Source: Calidifontimicrobium sp035325925 (GTDB lineage Bacteria; Pseudomonadota; Gammaproteobacteria; Burkholderiales; Burkholderiaceae_C). Taken from it: DNA of 64,000 nucleotides. Shown here piece by piece: positions 16,447 to 25,645 of this stretch. Made by a program: the position numbers and the translations under genes. A model generated the notes under the pieces. That model did not search any database and was not told where the DNA came from. It saw only the letters and a program-made list of their open reading frames with translations. The DNA is taken from contig NZ_DAOKZA010000003.1 in the NCBI RefSeq assembly GCF_035325925.1, positions 1 to 64,000 on the forward strand, in the 5' to 3' direction. Every line of letters starts with the position of its first letter. Position 1 is the first letter of the stretch.

Positions 16447-17009
16447 GCGACACCGCGCTGCCGCACGCGCCGCGCAAGCTGCGCCTCGCCACGGTGTCGC
16501 TCGCGGGCTGCTTCGGCTGCCACATGTCGCTGCTCGACATCGACGAGCGGCTGTTCGAACTCGTCGAGCACGTCGAGTTCGACCGCTCGCCGCTGACCGA
16601 CATCAAGCACGTCACCCACTGCGACATCGGCCTGGTCGAAGGCGGACTGTGCAACGCCGAGAACGTGCAGGTGCTGCGCGAGTTCCGCGCGCAGTGCAAG
16701 ACGCTGGTCGCGGTCGGCGCGTGCGCGATCACCGGCGGGCTGCCGGCGCTGCGCAACCCGCTCGACGTCGGCGAGCTGCTGGTCGACGTCTACCGCGAGC
16801 GTGCGGGGCTCGCATCGGGCAGCCGCGTTCCCGACGACCCCGAGCTGCCGCTGCCGCTGAACCGCGTGCACCCGATCCACGAGGTGGTGCACGTCGACTA
16901 CTTCCTGCCCGGCTGTCCGCCCGGCGCCGACGCGTTCTGGCAGTTCCTCACCGACCTGATGGCCGGGCGCACGCCGCGGCTGGCGCACGGGTTGATCCGC
17001 TACGACTGA
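16443..17009 (+). CDS. hoxY: NAD-reducing hydrogenase small subunit HoxY
   Basis: A 188-residue small subunit holding the proximal 4Fe-4S cluster next to the HoxH active site. The ligands are Cys23 and Cys26 (AGCFGCH), Cys94 (VGACAITGG) and Cys158 (PGCPPGAD). There is no twin-arginine signal, so the enzyme is cytoplasmic, as expected for the soluble NAD-linked type. The GTG at 16443 overlaps the hoxU stop. The last 10 bases overlap the end of the convergent DUF2505 gene. No hoxI and no hydrogen-sensing regulators follow. Confidence 0.95.
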   Translation: MSDTALPHAPRKLRLATVSLAGCFGCHMSLLDIDERLFELVEHVEFDRSPLTDIKHVTHCDIGLVEGGLCNAENVQVLREFRAQCKTLVAVGACAITGGLPALRNPLDVGELLVDVYRERAGLASGSRVPDDPELPLPLNRVHPIHEVVHVDYFLPGCPPGADAFWQFLTDLMAGRTPRLAHGLIRYD

Positions 17010-17548
17010 CGCGCCGCCGCGGCGGCGGCGTGATGCCCCGAGGCGGCGAGGCGGTCGACCGTGAAGGCGTGATCCGCGTCGAGCGCGCCGCGCAGCTCGC
17101 GCGCGAACAGCCGCGCCGCCGCGGCGCCGACCAGCGGCACGTCGCACCGCACGCGCACGCGCCAGGCCAGGTGCGTGCACCCCGGCCCGCGCTCGACGAC
17201 GTCGCCGCGGCAGTGCGCGCGCAGCGGCAGGCGCGCCGGCTCGACGTCGAGCTGCGCCTCGGCGCGCTGCGGCCCGCGGCGGTACCAATGGCTGCGCTGG
17301 TGCAGCGCCTGCGCCCGCTCGGCGAAGCCGCGTGCCCAGGCCGGCAGGGCCGCCGGCACGACGGCCCGGATGCGCTCGAGCTCCACGTCGATCGTCACAG
17401 CGTCGGCGTGGAAGCGCAGGATGCGTGGCGGCGCGCCGTCGAGCGCACGGTACTTGCTGTCGACGTACTCGCGCCGGCCCAGCGCCAGCCACAGCGCGCC
17501 GAGCCCGGCCGGGTAGTCGTGCTCGAGCGCAAAGGCGACCTCAGCCAT
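17000..17548 (-). CDS. DUF2505 domain protein (SRPBCC-like)
   Basis: A 182-residue protein of the DUF2505 family, a predicted helix-grip fold that binds hydrophobic ligands. Features are the N-terminal FALEHDYPAGLGALWLALGRREYVDSKY, a basic/aromatic middle (RSHWYRRGPQRAEA) and the later RVRCDVPLVGAAAARLFARELRGAL. Its role is unknown. The ATG at 17548 lies inside the end of the upstream MaoC-like gene (8-bp overlap), which implies translational coupling. Its stop lies inside hoxY on the other strand. Confidence 0.7.
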   Translation of the reverse strand: MAEVAFALEHDYPAGLGALWLALGRREYVDSKYRALDGAPPRILRFHADAVTIDVELERIRAVVPAALPAWARGFAERAQALHQRSHWYRRGPQRAEAQLDVEPARLPLRAHCRGDVVERGPGCTHLAWRVRVRCDVPLVGAAAARLFARELRGALDADHAFTVDRLAASGHHAAAAAARQS

Positions 17549-18431
17549 GCGCGCCGCGGCGCAGCGTGGCGGTCGCGTCGACCGCCACGGCGCCGTCGCA
17601 GGCCAGCACCCACAGCCGCACGCGAGCGTCGCCGGCCACGGCGCCGCACAGCGTGAGTGCCGCGCCGTCGAACAGCGGGCGCAGCGCGCGGAACTCGAAC
17701 GTGTCGAGCACCGCGTCGGGGCGGTGCTCGCGCAGCAGTTCGAGCAGCAGCGTCGCCAGCAGCGGACCGTGCACGACCAGCCCCGGGTAGCCCTCCACGC
17801 CGGTCGCGAACGCACGGTCGTAGTGGATGCGGTGGCCGTTGAAGGTCAACGCCGAATAGCGGAACAGCAGCACCGCGTCGGGCGTGGCGCGGCGCTGCCA
17901 CTGCGGCACCGCCGGCGGCGCCATCGGTGGCGGCGACGCGCCGCCGGGCCGCGGCGCCTCGCGGTAGACGATGTGGTGCCACTCGCACAGCGCCGGCGCG
18001 GCGTCGCCCTCGGCGCGGATTTCGTGGCGCACGGTGACGAACACCAGCGCGCCGCTGCGTCCGTGCCTGCACCGCACGTCCTCGACCGTCGACTCGCGCT
18101 CGATGCGCTGGCCGACGCGCAGCGGCCGCGCGCCGAACTCGAAGCGGCTGCCGGCCCACATGCGGCGCGGCAGCGCCACCGGCGGCAGGAAGCCGCCGCG
18201 CCGGGCGTGACCGTCCTCGCCCAGCTCGCTGGCGCGCGGGTGCGGCAGGAAGTACAGCCAGTGCCACAGCGGCGGCAGCGCGTCGCCGTCGCGCACCTCG
18301 CGCGCCGGGCGGTCGAGCGTGGCCGCCAGCGCCGCCACCGGCGCGGCGGTGACCCGGTCGCGCGCGCGCTCGCTGCGGCCGATCCAGGCCGACAGGCCGG
18401 CCTCGTCACGGTCGTCCTCGGGCGAGGTCAT
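17541..18431 (-). CDS. FAS1-like/MaoC-type dehydratase (mesaconyl-C4-CoA hydratase-like)
   Basis: A 296-residue double hotdog protein. The N-terminal half contains PHPRASELGEDGHARRGGFLPP and LPRRMWAGSRFEF, typical of FAS1-like dehydratases and mesaconyl-C4-CoA/itaconyl-CoA hydratase relatives. The C-terminal half has FRYSALTFNGHRIHYDRAFA and GLVVHGPLL, the MaoC-type hydratase active-site region. It probably hydrates or dehydrates a short branched acyl-CoA. It overlaps the DUF2505 gene, which suggests a joint function in lipid or acyl-CoA metabolism. The exact substrate cannot be stated. Confidence 0.75.
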   Translation of the reverse strand: MTSPEDDRDEAGLSAWIGRSERARDRVTAAPVAALAATLDRPAREVRDGDALPPLWHWLYFLPHPRASELGEDGHARRGGFLPPVALPRRMWAGSRFEFGARPLRVGQRIERESTVEDVRCRHGRSGALVFVTVRHEIRAEGDAAPALCEWHHIVYREAPRPGGASPPPMAPPAVPQWQRRATPDAVLLFRYSALTFNGHRIHYDRAFATGVEGYPGLVVHGPLLATLLLELLREHRPDAVLDTFEFRALRPLFDGAALTLCGAVAGDARVRLWVLACDGAVAVDATATLRRGAHG

Positions 18432-18496
18432 CGTTCGGTCGTCGTCGGGGCCACCGGGGCGGTGATACTGCGCATTGCCCCACCATCGTATCCGCC

Positions 18497-19825
18497 ATGG
18501 CCCGTTGGTCCCAGGACGCGCTGAACCCCGGCGTGCGCAAGCGCGAGGTGTTCGGCTGGGCGATGTACGACTTCGCCAACTCCGGCTACACGACGGTCGT
18601 GCTGACCGCGGTGTTCAGCGCCTACTTCGTCGGCGGCGTCGCCGGCGGCGCGAGCTGGGCCACGCTGGCCTGGACCTCGGCGCTGGCGCTGTCGAGCCTG
18701 ATCGTGATGGCGACGATGCCGGCGATCGGCGCCTACGCCGACCTGCGCGGCGCGAAGAAGCGCCTGCTCGCGCTGTCGACGCTGGGCTGCGTCGTGACCA
18801 CCGCGGCGCTGGCACACGCCGGGCCCGGCCAGGTGGCCTGGGCGGTCGCGGCGATCGTGCTGTCGAACGTGTTCTACAGCTACGGCGAATCGCTGATCGC
18901 GGCCTTCCTGCCCGAGCTGGCGCGCGATAGCAGCCTCGGTCGCGTGTCGGGCTGGGGCTGGAGCTTCGGCTACTTCGGCGGCATGCTCACGCTGGGGCTG
19001 AGCCTGGGCTACGTGATCTGGGCGCAGGGCCGGGGGCTGCCGGCATCGCACTTCGTGCCGGTGACGATGCTCATCACGGCCGGCGTGTTCGCGCTCGCGT
19101 CGCTGGCCACCTTCGCGCTGCTTCGCGAGCGCGCGCGGCCGCAACCGGACCCGGCGCACGAGGCGGGGCTGCGGGCGTCGCTGCACCGGCTGCGGCACAC
19201 CTGGCGCGAGTCGCGGCGCTTCCGCGACTTCAGCGCGCTGCTGGCCTGCGCGGTGGCGTACCAGGCGGGCATCTCGGTGGTCATCGCGCTGGCCGCGGTG
19301 TACGCCGAGCAGGTGCTGCAGTTCCGCCAGACGCAGACGATGGCGCTGATCTTCCTCGTCAACATCGCCGCCGCGGTCGGCGCCTTTGCCTGGGGCTACG
19401 TGCAGGACCGCATCGGTCACCGACCGGCGCTGGCGGTGACGCTGGCGGGCTGGATCGTGATGACGGTGCTCGCCGCGCTGGCCACCGGCCCGGGGCTGTT
19501 CTGGGTCGCCGCGGTGATCGCCGGGCTGTGCATGGGCAGCAGCCAGTCGGCCGGGCGTGCGCTGGCCGGCGCGCTGTCGCCGGCGGCACGGCGCGCCGAG
19601 TTCTACGGCCTGTGGACCTTCGCGATCCGGCTGTCGGCGATCCTCGGGCCGATGACCTACGGCCTGGTCACGCTGCTCAGCGGCGGCAACCACCGGCTGG
19701 CGATCGCGTCCACCGGCGCCTTCTTCGTGCTCGGACTGGGGCTGCTGGCGCTGGTCGACGTGCCGCGCGGCATCGCGGCAGCGGCGCAAACCGCTGCGCA
19801 CGCGCCGCGCGCGCCGGCGCGCTGA
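18497..19825 (+). CDS. MFS transporter, UMF1/Atg22-like family
   Basis: A 442-residue, 12-helix membrane protein. The N-terminus KREVFGWAMYDFANSGYTTVVLTAVFSAYF is diagnostic of the UMF1 family, related to fungal Atg22 vacuolar amino-acid effluxers. PAIGAYADLRGAKKRLL is the MFS loop 2-3 motif. Bacterial members are probably exporters, and substrates are mostly unknown. It is divergent from the MaoC-like gene, 65 bp away, and separated by 15 bp from the acyltransferase, so it may share a transcript with it. Confidence 0.85.
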   Translation: MARWSQDALNPGVRKREVFGWAMYDFANSGYTTVVLTAVFSAYFVGGVAGGASWATLAWTSALALSSLIVMATMPAIGAYADLRGAKKRLLALSTLGCVVTTAALAHAGPGQVAWAVAAIVLSNVFYSYGESLIAAFLPELARDSSLGRVSGWGWSFGYFGGMLTLGLSLGYVIWAQGRGLPASHFVPVTMLITAGVFALASLATFALLRERARPQPDPAHEAGLRASLHRLRHTWRESRRFRDFSALLACAVAYQAGISVVIALAAVYAEQVLQFRQTQTMALIFLVNIAAAVGAFAWGYVQDRIGHRPALAVTLAGWIVMTVLAALATGPGLFWVAAVIAGLCMGSSQSAGRALAGALSPAARRAEFYGLWTFAIRLSAILGPMTYGLVTLLSGGNHRLAIASTGAFFVLGLGLLALVDVPRGIAAAAQTAAHAPRAPAR

Positions 19826-19840
19826 CGACACCGCCGCCCG

Positions 19841-20917
19841 ATGGTCGAGCCCAAGTCGCAGATCCACTTCCTCGACGTCCTGCGCGGCGCGGCAGCCTGG
19901 CTCGTGGTGTGGGACCACCTGTTCGCCATCTACCCCGAACGGCTCGGCACGACGCTGACCGTCGTCGATGCGGTCAACCGATGGGTCAACCAGCCGCTGG
20001 GCCTGATCCAGAACTTCGGCTGGTTCGGCGTGTGCCTGTTCTTCCTGATCAGCGGCTTCGTCATCACGCATGTCTCCCTGCGCGAGACGGCCGCCGAGTT
20101 CGCGCTCAAGCGCGCGCTGCGCATCTTTCCGCTGCTCGCGCTGGCGGTGCTGCTGTCGGTGGCGCTGGACGAGAACGCGCGGCAGCAGGCCAGCCCCGCG
20201 GCGGTGCTCACGAGCATGCTGCTGGTCAACTACTGGATCCACCCGCAGGTGGTGCTCGTCGGCGTGGCGTGGACGCTGGCCATCGAGGTGCTGTTCTATG
20301 CGTGGGTGCTGCTGTCGTTCCCGTTGCGCCGCTGGCCCGCCGCCAGGGCCGTGCTGCTGCTCGGCGCGGTGATCGCGACGGTGCTGACCGCACGGCAGTT
20401 CGGCCACGGCTACTTCCTGTTCGCCGCCACCGCGGCCTACCTGCCCTACCTCGCGGTCGGCCAGGTGCTGTACTTCGCGCTGCACCAGCGCTCGATCGGG
20501 CCGGCACTCGCCGCGGGCCTGCTGGTGCTGGCTCACGTCGCCCTGGTGCTGGGGCTGCGGCAGATCCACGTGCAGTTCCTGCCGCTCGACAACTCGTACC
20601 TCGTCAGCTTCCTGGCCGCGATGGCGGTGTTCCTGCTCGCCTGGGCGGTCAACGACCGGCTGCGGCCCGGGCCCGTCGTTCGTGCGCTCGCCGACACGAG
20701 CTACTCGGTGTACCTGTTCCACGGCATCGTCGGGTTCTACCTGCTCGATCGCTGGGTGCCGCACCTGGGACTGGCGTCCGCGCTCGCCCTCACGGTGCCG
20801 GTGATGTTCGCCTTCGTGCTGCTCGTGCACCACACGGTGGAGAGGCCGCTGCTCGCGCAGGCGCGCCGGCTCGCGGCCCGGCTGCGCTCGCACGCTGCGG
20901 CCGCGAACGCCCCATGA
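19841..20917 (+). CDS. Acyltransferase 3 family membrane protein
   Basis: A 358-residue polytopic inner-membrane protein of the OafA/YrhL O-acyltransferase family. It has about ten hydrophobic helices. The N-terminus FLDVLRGAAAWLVVWDHLFAIYP holds the conserved Arg and the catalytic His region, and FFLISGFVITHV is the second family motif. Such proteins add acetyl or other acyl groups to cell-surface sugars. There is no attached SGNH domain. It lies 15 bp after the UMF1 transporter. Confidence 0.87.
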   Translation: MVEPKSQIHFLDVLRGAAAWLVVWDHLFAIYPERLGTTLTVVDAVNRWVNQPLGLIQNFGWFGVCLFFLISGFVITHVSLRETAAEFALKRALRIFPLLALAVLLSVALDENARQQASPAAVLTSMLLVNYWIHPQVVLVGVAWTLAIEVLFYAWVLLSFPLRRWPAARAVLLLGAVIATVLTARQFGHGYFLFAATAAYLPYLAVGQVLYFALHQRSIGPALAAGLLVLAHVALVLGLRQIHVQFLPLDNSYLVSFLAAMAVFLLAWAVNDRLRPGPVVRALADTSYSVYLFHGIVGFYLLDRWVPHLGLASALALTVPVMFAFVLLVHHTVERPLLAQARRLAARLRSHAAAANAP

Positions 20918-21359
20918 GCCGCACGGGCGGCGGTGCCCGGCGCACACGGCGCATCGGAAATCGCCGGCGCGAACGCGTACACGCGCCCTTGCGTTCGATC
21001 GCTAGAGCCGCGGGCCATCGGCATCGCCGGCAACGCACCGCACGCCGTCAGGATCGCGCCGGGGGTCGCCGTGGCGCGCTGCGGCGCGCCGCCCCTCAGC
21101 AAGTGGTTGGCGCAGACCCTCGGCGTCGCGCAGGTCGCCGGCCCCGGCGCGCGTCGCGGGCCCGATGCCGGCAGGCGCTCGCCGCGCCATCGCAGCAGCG
21201 CGCGCTTGGCGGCGAGGTCGTCGCGCGGCGCCGCGGGGCGCGCCCGCTCGGGGGCGGGCCGGCTCCAGGCGTCAGAGCTTGCAGATCCGGCGCGGCGGCC
21301 GCAGCGCGGCGGCGCACCGCGGCTCGAAGATACTGCGCGTCGCACCCGACGCCGACGCG
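20918..21359. other. Intergenic stretch with no supported gene
   Basis: About 440 bp of GC-rich DNA. Open frames on both strands are only composition-driven, with Arg/Ala/Pro-rich translations and no family similarity. GCTAGAG at about 21000 is a weak -10-like element. I see no RNA gene or clear repeat. Confidence 0.6.
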
Positions 21360-23243
21360 ATGACCTCCGACCAGACGCTGATCCTGCTCATCCTCGCGGG
21401 CACCGTCGCGGCGTTCCTGTGGGGACGCTGGCGCCACGACATGGTCGCCGTGGGTGCGCTGCTGGCCTGCGTGGTCGCCGGACTGGTCGCGCCGGCCGAC
21501 GCGTTCGCCGGCTTCGGCCACCCGGCGGTCGTCACGGTGGCCTGCGTGCTGGTGCTCAGCCGCGCGCTGCAGACCTCGGGCGCGGTCGACGCGCTCACGC
21601 GCGCCGTGCTGCCCGCGCGCACCGGGCCGACGCTGGCGATCGCCGCGCTGACGACGCTCGCAGCCGTGCTGTCGGCGTTCATGAACAACGTCGGCGCGCT
21701 GGCGCTGCTGATGCCGGTGGCGGTGCAGGTCGCGCGTCGGCAGCAACTGCCGCCCGCACGCGTGCTGATGCCGCTGGCGTTCGGCTCGATCCTCGGCGGC
21801 ATGACCACGCTGATCGGCACGCCGCCGAACCTGATCGTCTCGGGCTTCCGCGACCGCGCCGGCGCCGGCAGCTTCGGCATGTTCGACTTCACGCCGGTGG
21901 GGCTGGCGGTGGCCGCCGCCGGCGTGGTGTTCATCGCCGCGATCGGCTGGCGCCTGGTGCCGGCGCGCAAGAGCGCCGGCGTCGAAGGTTTCGACACCGG
22001 TGCCTACCTCACCGAGGCGCGCGTCGGTGAAGGCAGCAAGGCCGCCGGCAAGACGCTGCACGAGATCGAGCGCCTGCTCGACGGGGCCGACGCGCAGGTC
22101 GTCGGACTGGTGCGCAACGAGGTGCGTGTCACCGCACCGAGCCCAGGGCGCATCGTGCGCGCCGGCGACATCCTCGTCATCGAGGCCGAGGCCGAGGCGC
22201 TGAGCCAGGCGCTGAGCAGCGCCGGGCTGCAGCTCGAGGAGGCGCGGCCCCCGCCCGCGGGCGACGACGCGTCGGCCGCGGGCGACACCCCGGCCGAAGT
22301 CGCGGCGGCGCGCGCGCAGCGCCAGCCGCGCGACGGCGATGCCGGCGACGACGACAGCGACGGCGATGCCGACGCGGCGCCGTCCGACGAGATCGTGCTG
22401 ATGGAGCTCGCGATACTGCCCGGCTCGACACTGGCCGCACGCTCGGCCACCGACGTGCAGTTGCGCACGCGCTACGGCATCAACCTGCTCGCGGTGTCGC
22501 GCCAGGGGCGGCGCTCGACGGCGCGGCTGCGCTCGCTGGTGCTGCAACCCGGTGACCTGTTGCTGATGCAGGGCCCGCCCGAGGTGCTGGTGGACTTCGC
22601 CAGCCAGCACGGCTGCGTGCCGCTGGCCGAGCGCGAGCTGCGCATCCCCGATCGCCGCCGCGCGGTCGAGGCCAGCCTGATCCTGACGCTGGCGGTGGCC
22701 GGCGCGGCGTTCGGGCTGGTGCCGGCGGCGGTGGCGTTCGCCGCCGGCGTGCTCGCGTCGTTGGCGCTGCGCACCGTGCCGCCGCGTGCGGTCTACGACG
22801 CCGTCGACTGGCCGGTGATCGTGCTGCTGGCGGCGCTGATGCCGGTGGCCGGCGCGATGGCCTCGAGCGGCGCGGCCGACCTGCTCGCGCGCTGGCTGCT
22901 CGACGGCGTCGCGCAGGGCCACGCGCTGGTCGCGCTGGCGCTGATCCTGGTGGTCACGATGATGCTGTCGGACGTGATGAACAACGCCGCCACCGCCGCG
23001 GTGATGTGCCCGGTCGCGCTCGGCACCGCGTCGGCGCTGGGCGCGAACGCCGACGCGTTCCTGATGGCGGTGGCGATCGGCGCATCGTGCGCCTTCCTCA
23101 CCCCGATCGGGCACCAGAACAACACGCTGATCCTCGGCCCCGGCGGGCTGCGCTTCGGCGACTACTGGCGCCTCGGCCTGCCGGTGGAGCTGCTGGTGCT
23201 CGCCGTCGCGCTGCCGCTGCTGCCGTGGGTCTGGCCGCTGTAG
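21360..23243 (+). CDS. SLC13/ArsB-type anion permease with RCK-C domains
   Basis: A 627-residue transporter. Hydrophobic halves at about 1-205 and 460-627 contain the ion-transporter signatures SAFMNNVGALALLMPVA, GTPPNLIVSG, SDVMNNAATAAVMCPVA and TPIGHQNNTLILGPGG. Between them lie two TrkA-C/RCK-C regulatory domains (about 212-290 and 345-430). This is the layout of sulfate/dicarboxylate carriers of the SAC1-like group. A strongly acidic linker (about 294-344, rich in Asp, Gly and Ala) separates the two RCK-C domains and looks like an expansion. The ATG at 21360 is used because the upstream open frame is low-complexity. It is convergent with marC. Confidence 0.88.
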   Translation: MTSDQTLILLILAGTVAAFLWGRWRHDMVAVGALLACVVAGLVAPADAFAGFGHPAVVTVACVLVLSRALQTSGAVDALTRAVLPARTGPTLAIAALTTLAAVLSAFMNNVGALALLMPVAVQVARRQQLPPARVLMPLAFGSILGGMTTLIGTPPNLIVSGFRDRAGAGSFGMFDFTPVGLAVAAAGVVFIAAIGWRLVPARKSAGVEGFDTGAYLTEARVGEGSKAAGKTLHEIERLLDGADAQVVGLVRNEVRVTAPSPGRIVRAGDILVIEAEAEALSQALSSAGLQLEEARPPPAGDDASAAGDTPAEVAAARAQRQPRDGDAGDDDSDGDADAAPSDEIVLMELAILPGSTLAARSATDVQLRTRYGINLLAVSRQGRRSTARLRSLVLQPGDLLLMQGPPEVLVDFASQHGCVPLAERELRIPDRRRAVEASLILTLAVAGAAFGLVPAAVAFAAGVLASLALRTVPPRAVYDAVDWPVIVLLAALMPVAGAMASSGAADLLARWLLDGVAQGHALVALALILVVTMMLSDVMNNAATAAVMCPVALGTASALGANADAFLMAVAIGASCAFLTPIGHQNNTLILGPGGLRFGDYWRLGLPVELLVLAVALPLLPWVWPL

Positions 23244-23275
23244 CGGCATCGGCGCGCGCCGGTCGGTCAGCGGCC

Positions 23276-23974
23276 TCAGCGAGCGACCTCGGCGAGCACG
23301 CCGCGCAGCAGTTCGCTGACGCCGTCCCACACGATCTGCACGCCCAGGCACAGCAGGATGAACGCCGACAGCCGCAGGAACACGATCGTGCCGGCCTCGC
23401 CCAGCGGGCGCAGCAGCCGCGACGCGTAGCGGAACGCGAGGTACATCACGACGCCGATCAGCGCCAGCGCGACCAGCGCGCCGCCCATGCGGGCGAGCGA
23501 CAGCGCGAGCTGGGCGTCGTGCAGTGCGACGCCGACCGTGATCGCCGCGGCGATCGAGCCGGGCCCGCAGCTGATCGGGAAGGTCAGCGGGTAGAACGCC
23601 TGGCGTCGCGCCTGCTCGGGCGTGAACGCCTCGGCCAGGTCGGTGCGCGAGTCCAGCGTCGCGTGCGTGGCGGTGAGCAGCCGCCACGCGGTGGCGGCGA
23701 CGATCAGCCCGCCGCCGACGCGCACGATCGGCAGCGAGATGCCGAAGAAGTCGAGCACGAACGAGCCCACGAGCATCGAGCCGGCCATCAGCGCGAACAT
23801 GTTGCGCGCGATGCGCCGCGCCAGCAGCGCCCGCGTCGCCGCGCTGGCACCCTCGGTCAGGCCGAGGAAGATCGGCGCGGTGGCCGCCGGGTTGAGGATC
23901 GGCAGGATCGTCGCGAACGCGAACAGCGCGCTCTTGCCGAACGCCAAGGCGAGCGCCGCGAGGTCGACCGGCAT
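23276..23974 (-). CDS. MarC family integral membrane protein
   Basis: A 232-residue protein with six predicted helices. The motifs FATILPILNPAATAPIFLGLT and FYPLTFPISCGPGSIAAAITVG are the two conserved re-entrant repeats of the MarC/YchE family. Despite its name, the family has no proven role in multiple antibiotic resistance; a transport function is assumed. It starts 5 bp after the BCCT transporter stop, so the two form an operon. Confidence 0.9.
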   Translation of the reverse strand: MPVDLAALALAFGKSALFAFATILPILNPAATAPIFLGLTEGASAATRALLARRIARNMFALMAGSMLVGSFVLDFFGISLPIVRVGGGLIVAATAWRLLTATHATLDSRTDLAEAFTPEQARRQAFYPLTFPISCGPGSIAAAITVGVALHDAQLALSLARMGGALVALALIGVVMYLAFRYASRLLRPLGEAGTIVFLRLSAFILLCLGVQIVWDGVSELLRGVLAEVAR

Positions 23975-23979
23975 CGCGC

Positions 23980-25500
23980 CTACTTCGTGCCGGCCATCTC
24001 GCGCAGGCGCCGGCGCAGTTCGCGCTCGCGCCGGTTCTCCTCGCGCCAGTCCTCGCGCACCGCGCGCCACAGCGCCACCGTCATCAGCACGATCACCAGC
24101 GTGAAAGGCAGCGCGAACACGATGGTCGCGGTCTGCACCGCCTTGATGCCGCCGGTGAGCAGCAGGCTCGCGGCGATGCCCGCCACCAGCAGCCCCCACA
24201 CCACCTTGACGCGCGCCTTCGGGTCGGGCGTGCCGCCGGTGCTCATCATGCCCAGCACCAGCGTCGCGGAATCCCCCGAGGTGACGAAGAACACGAGCAC
24301 CAGCACGGTGGCCACGACCGACAGCAGCGCGCTCATCGGCAGCGCGTCGAACATCGCGAACAGCGCGGTCGACACGTCGGCGGCCACCGCCTCGGCGATC
24401 GGCACGCCGGTGAAGATCTCCAGGTGCAGCGCGGTGCCGCCGAACACGGCGAACCACGCGAAGCCGGCCAGCGTCGGCGCGAACACGGTGCCGGCGATGA
24501 ACTCGCGGATCGTGCGCCCGCGCGACACGCGGGCGATGAACAGGCCGACGAACGGCGACCACGACACCCACCAGGCCCAGTAGAACACCGTCCAGCCGCC
24601 GACCCAGCCGCTGTCGCGAAACGGCGTCGTGCGCAGGCTCATGCGCACGAACTCGCTGGCGTAAGCGCCCAGCGTGGTGGTGAAGGTGTCGATGATCGCC
24701 ACCGTCGGGCCGACGACGAAGACCGTCGCCATCAGCAGCGCGGCCAGCGCCAGGTTGATGCTCGACAGCCACTTGATGCCGCGCGTCACGCCGGTGATCG
24801 CCGAGCCGAGGAACAGCGCGGTGGTCACCGCGATGATCGCCAGCTGCGACGCCTCGCCCACCGGCAGCCCGAACACCGCGTGCAGCCCGCTGTTGATCTG
24901 CAGCGCGCCGATGCCCAGCGACGCGGCCACGCCGAACGCGGTGGCGACCACCGCCAGCACGTCGACCAGCGGCGACAGCGCACGCACCCACGGCCAGGGC
25001 AGCGACTCGGTGGCCGCGCTGACCAGCGCCGCCTTGCCGCGACGGAAGCTGAAGAACGCGATCGCCAGCGCGACCACGCTGTAGACGGCCCACGGGTGCA
25101 GCCCCCAGTGGAAGAAGCTGTAGCGCATCGCCGCGTTGGCCGCCTCGGGCGTGTTCGCGGCGATGCCCGGCGGCGGCGCGCCGTAGTGCGACAGCGGCTC
25201 GGCGACGCCCCAGAACACCAGGCCGATGCCCATGCCGGCGGCGAACAGCATCGCGAACCAGCTGCCCAGCGAGAACTCGGGCTCGTCGTCCTCGCCGCCG
25301 AGCTTGAGGTCGCCGTAGCGGCTGAACGCCAGCAGCGCGGCGACGACCACCAGCGCGAGCACCACCCACAGGTACAGCCAGCCGAAGTTCACCGTGATCA
25401 GCGCCAGCGCACGCTCGAAGAACGCGCCCAGCGACGCCGGCCACAGCAGCCCCCACAGCACGATCGCGGCGATGCCGCCAGCGGACAGGATCAGTTGCAC
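23980..25500 (-). CDS. BCCT-family betaine/carnitine/choline transporter
   Basis: A 506-residue, 12-helix symporter. GMGIGLVFWGVAEPLSHY and the Trp-rich WTVFYWAWWVSWSPFVGLFIARVSRGRTIREF are BCCT hallmarks, the latter forming the aromatic substrate box and following loop. The C-terminus is highly charged (REENRRERELRRRLREM), which in BetP-like carriers senses osmotic strength. The start is the GTG at 25500 with GGGGGAGCG upstream; the longer frame to 26106 is antisense to hypA. It likely imports a quaternary ammonium compound as osmoprotectant. Confidence 0.93.
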   Translation of the reverse strand: MQLILSAGGIAAIVLWGLLWPASLGAFFERALALITVNFGWLYLWVVLALVVVAALLAFSRYGDLKLGGEDDEPEFSLGSWFAMLFAAGMGIGLVFWGVAEPLSHYGAPPPGIAANTPEAANAAMRYSFFHWGLHPWAVYSVVALAIAFFSFRRGKAALVSAATESLPWPWVRALSPLVDVLAVVATAFGVAASLGIGALQINSGLHAVFGLPVGEASQLAIIAVTTALFLGSAITGVTRGIKWLSSINLALAALLMATVFVVGPTVAIIDTFTTTLGAYASEFVRMSLRTTPFRDSGWVGGWTVFYWAWWVSWSPFVGLFIARVSRGRTIREFIAGTVFAPTLAGFAWFAVFGGTALHLEIFTGVPIAEAVAADVSTALFAMFDALPMSALLSVVATVLVLVFFVTSGDSATLVLGMMSTGGTPDPKARVKVVWGLLVAGIAASLLLTGGIKAVQTATIVFALPFTLVIVLMTVALWRAVREDWREENRRERELRRRLREMAGTK

Positions 25501-25645
25501 GTCGCTCCCCCTTGCGTCTTTCGGCGCCAGCGGCGCAGCCGCCGCCGGCGAGGGGACATGGCCCGACGCGGCACCGCGGCAGCGCACAATGCGGCGTCGA
25601 CCATAACCGAGATCCGGCGGTCCCCCCCCCCGCGCACCCGACGCC

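Noticed and set aside
20918..21359. Possible small genes in the gap before the SLC13 carrier
   Set aside because: All frames lack a ribosome site, family similarity and biased codon use.
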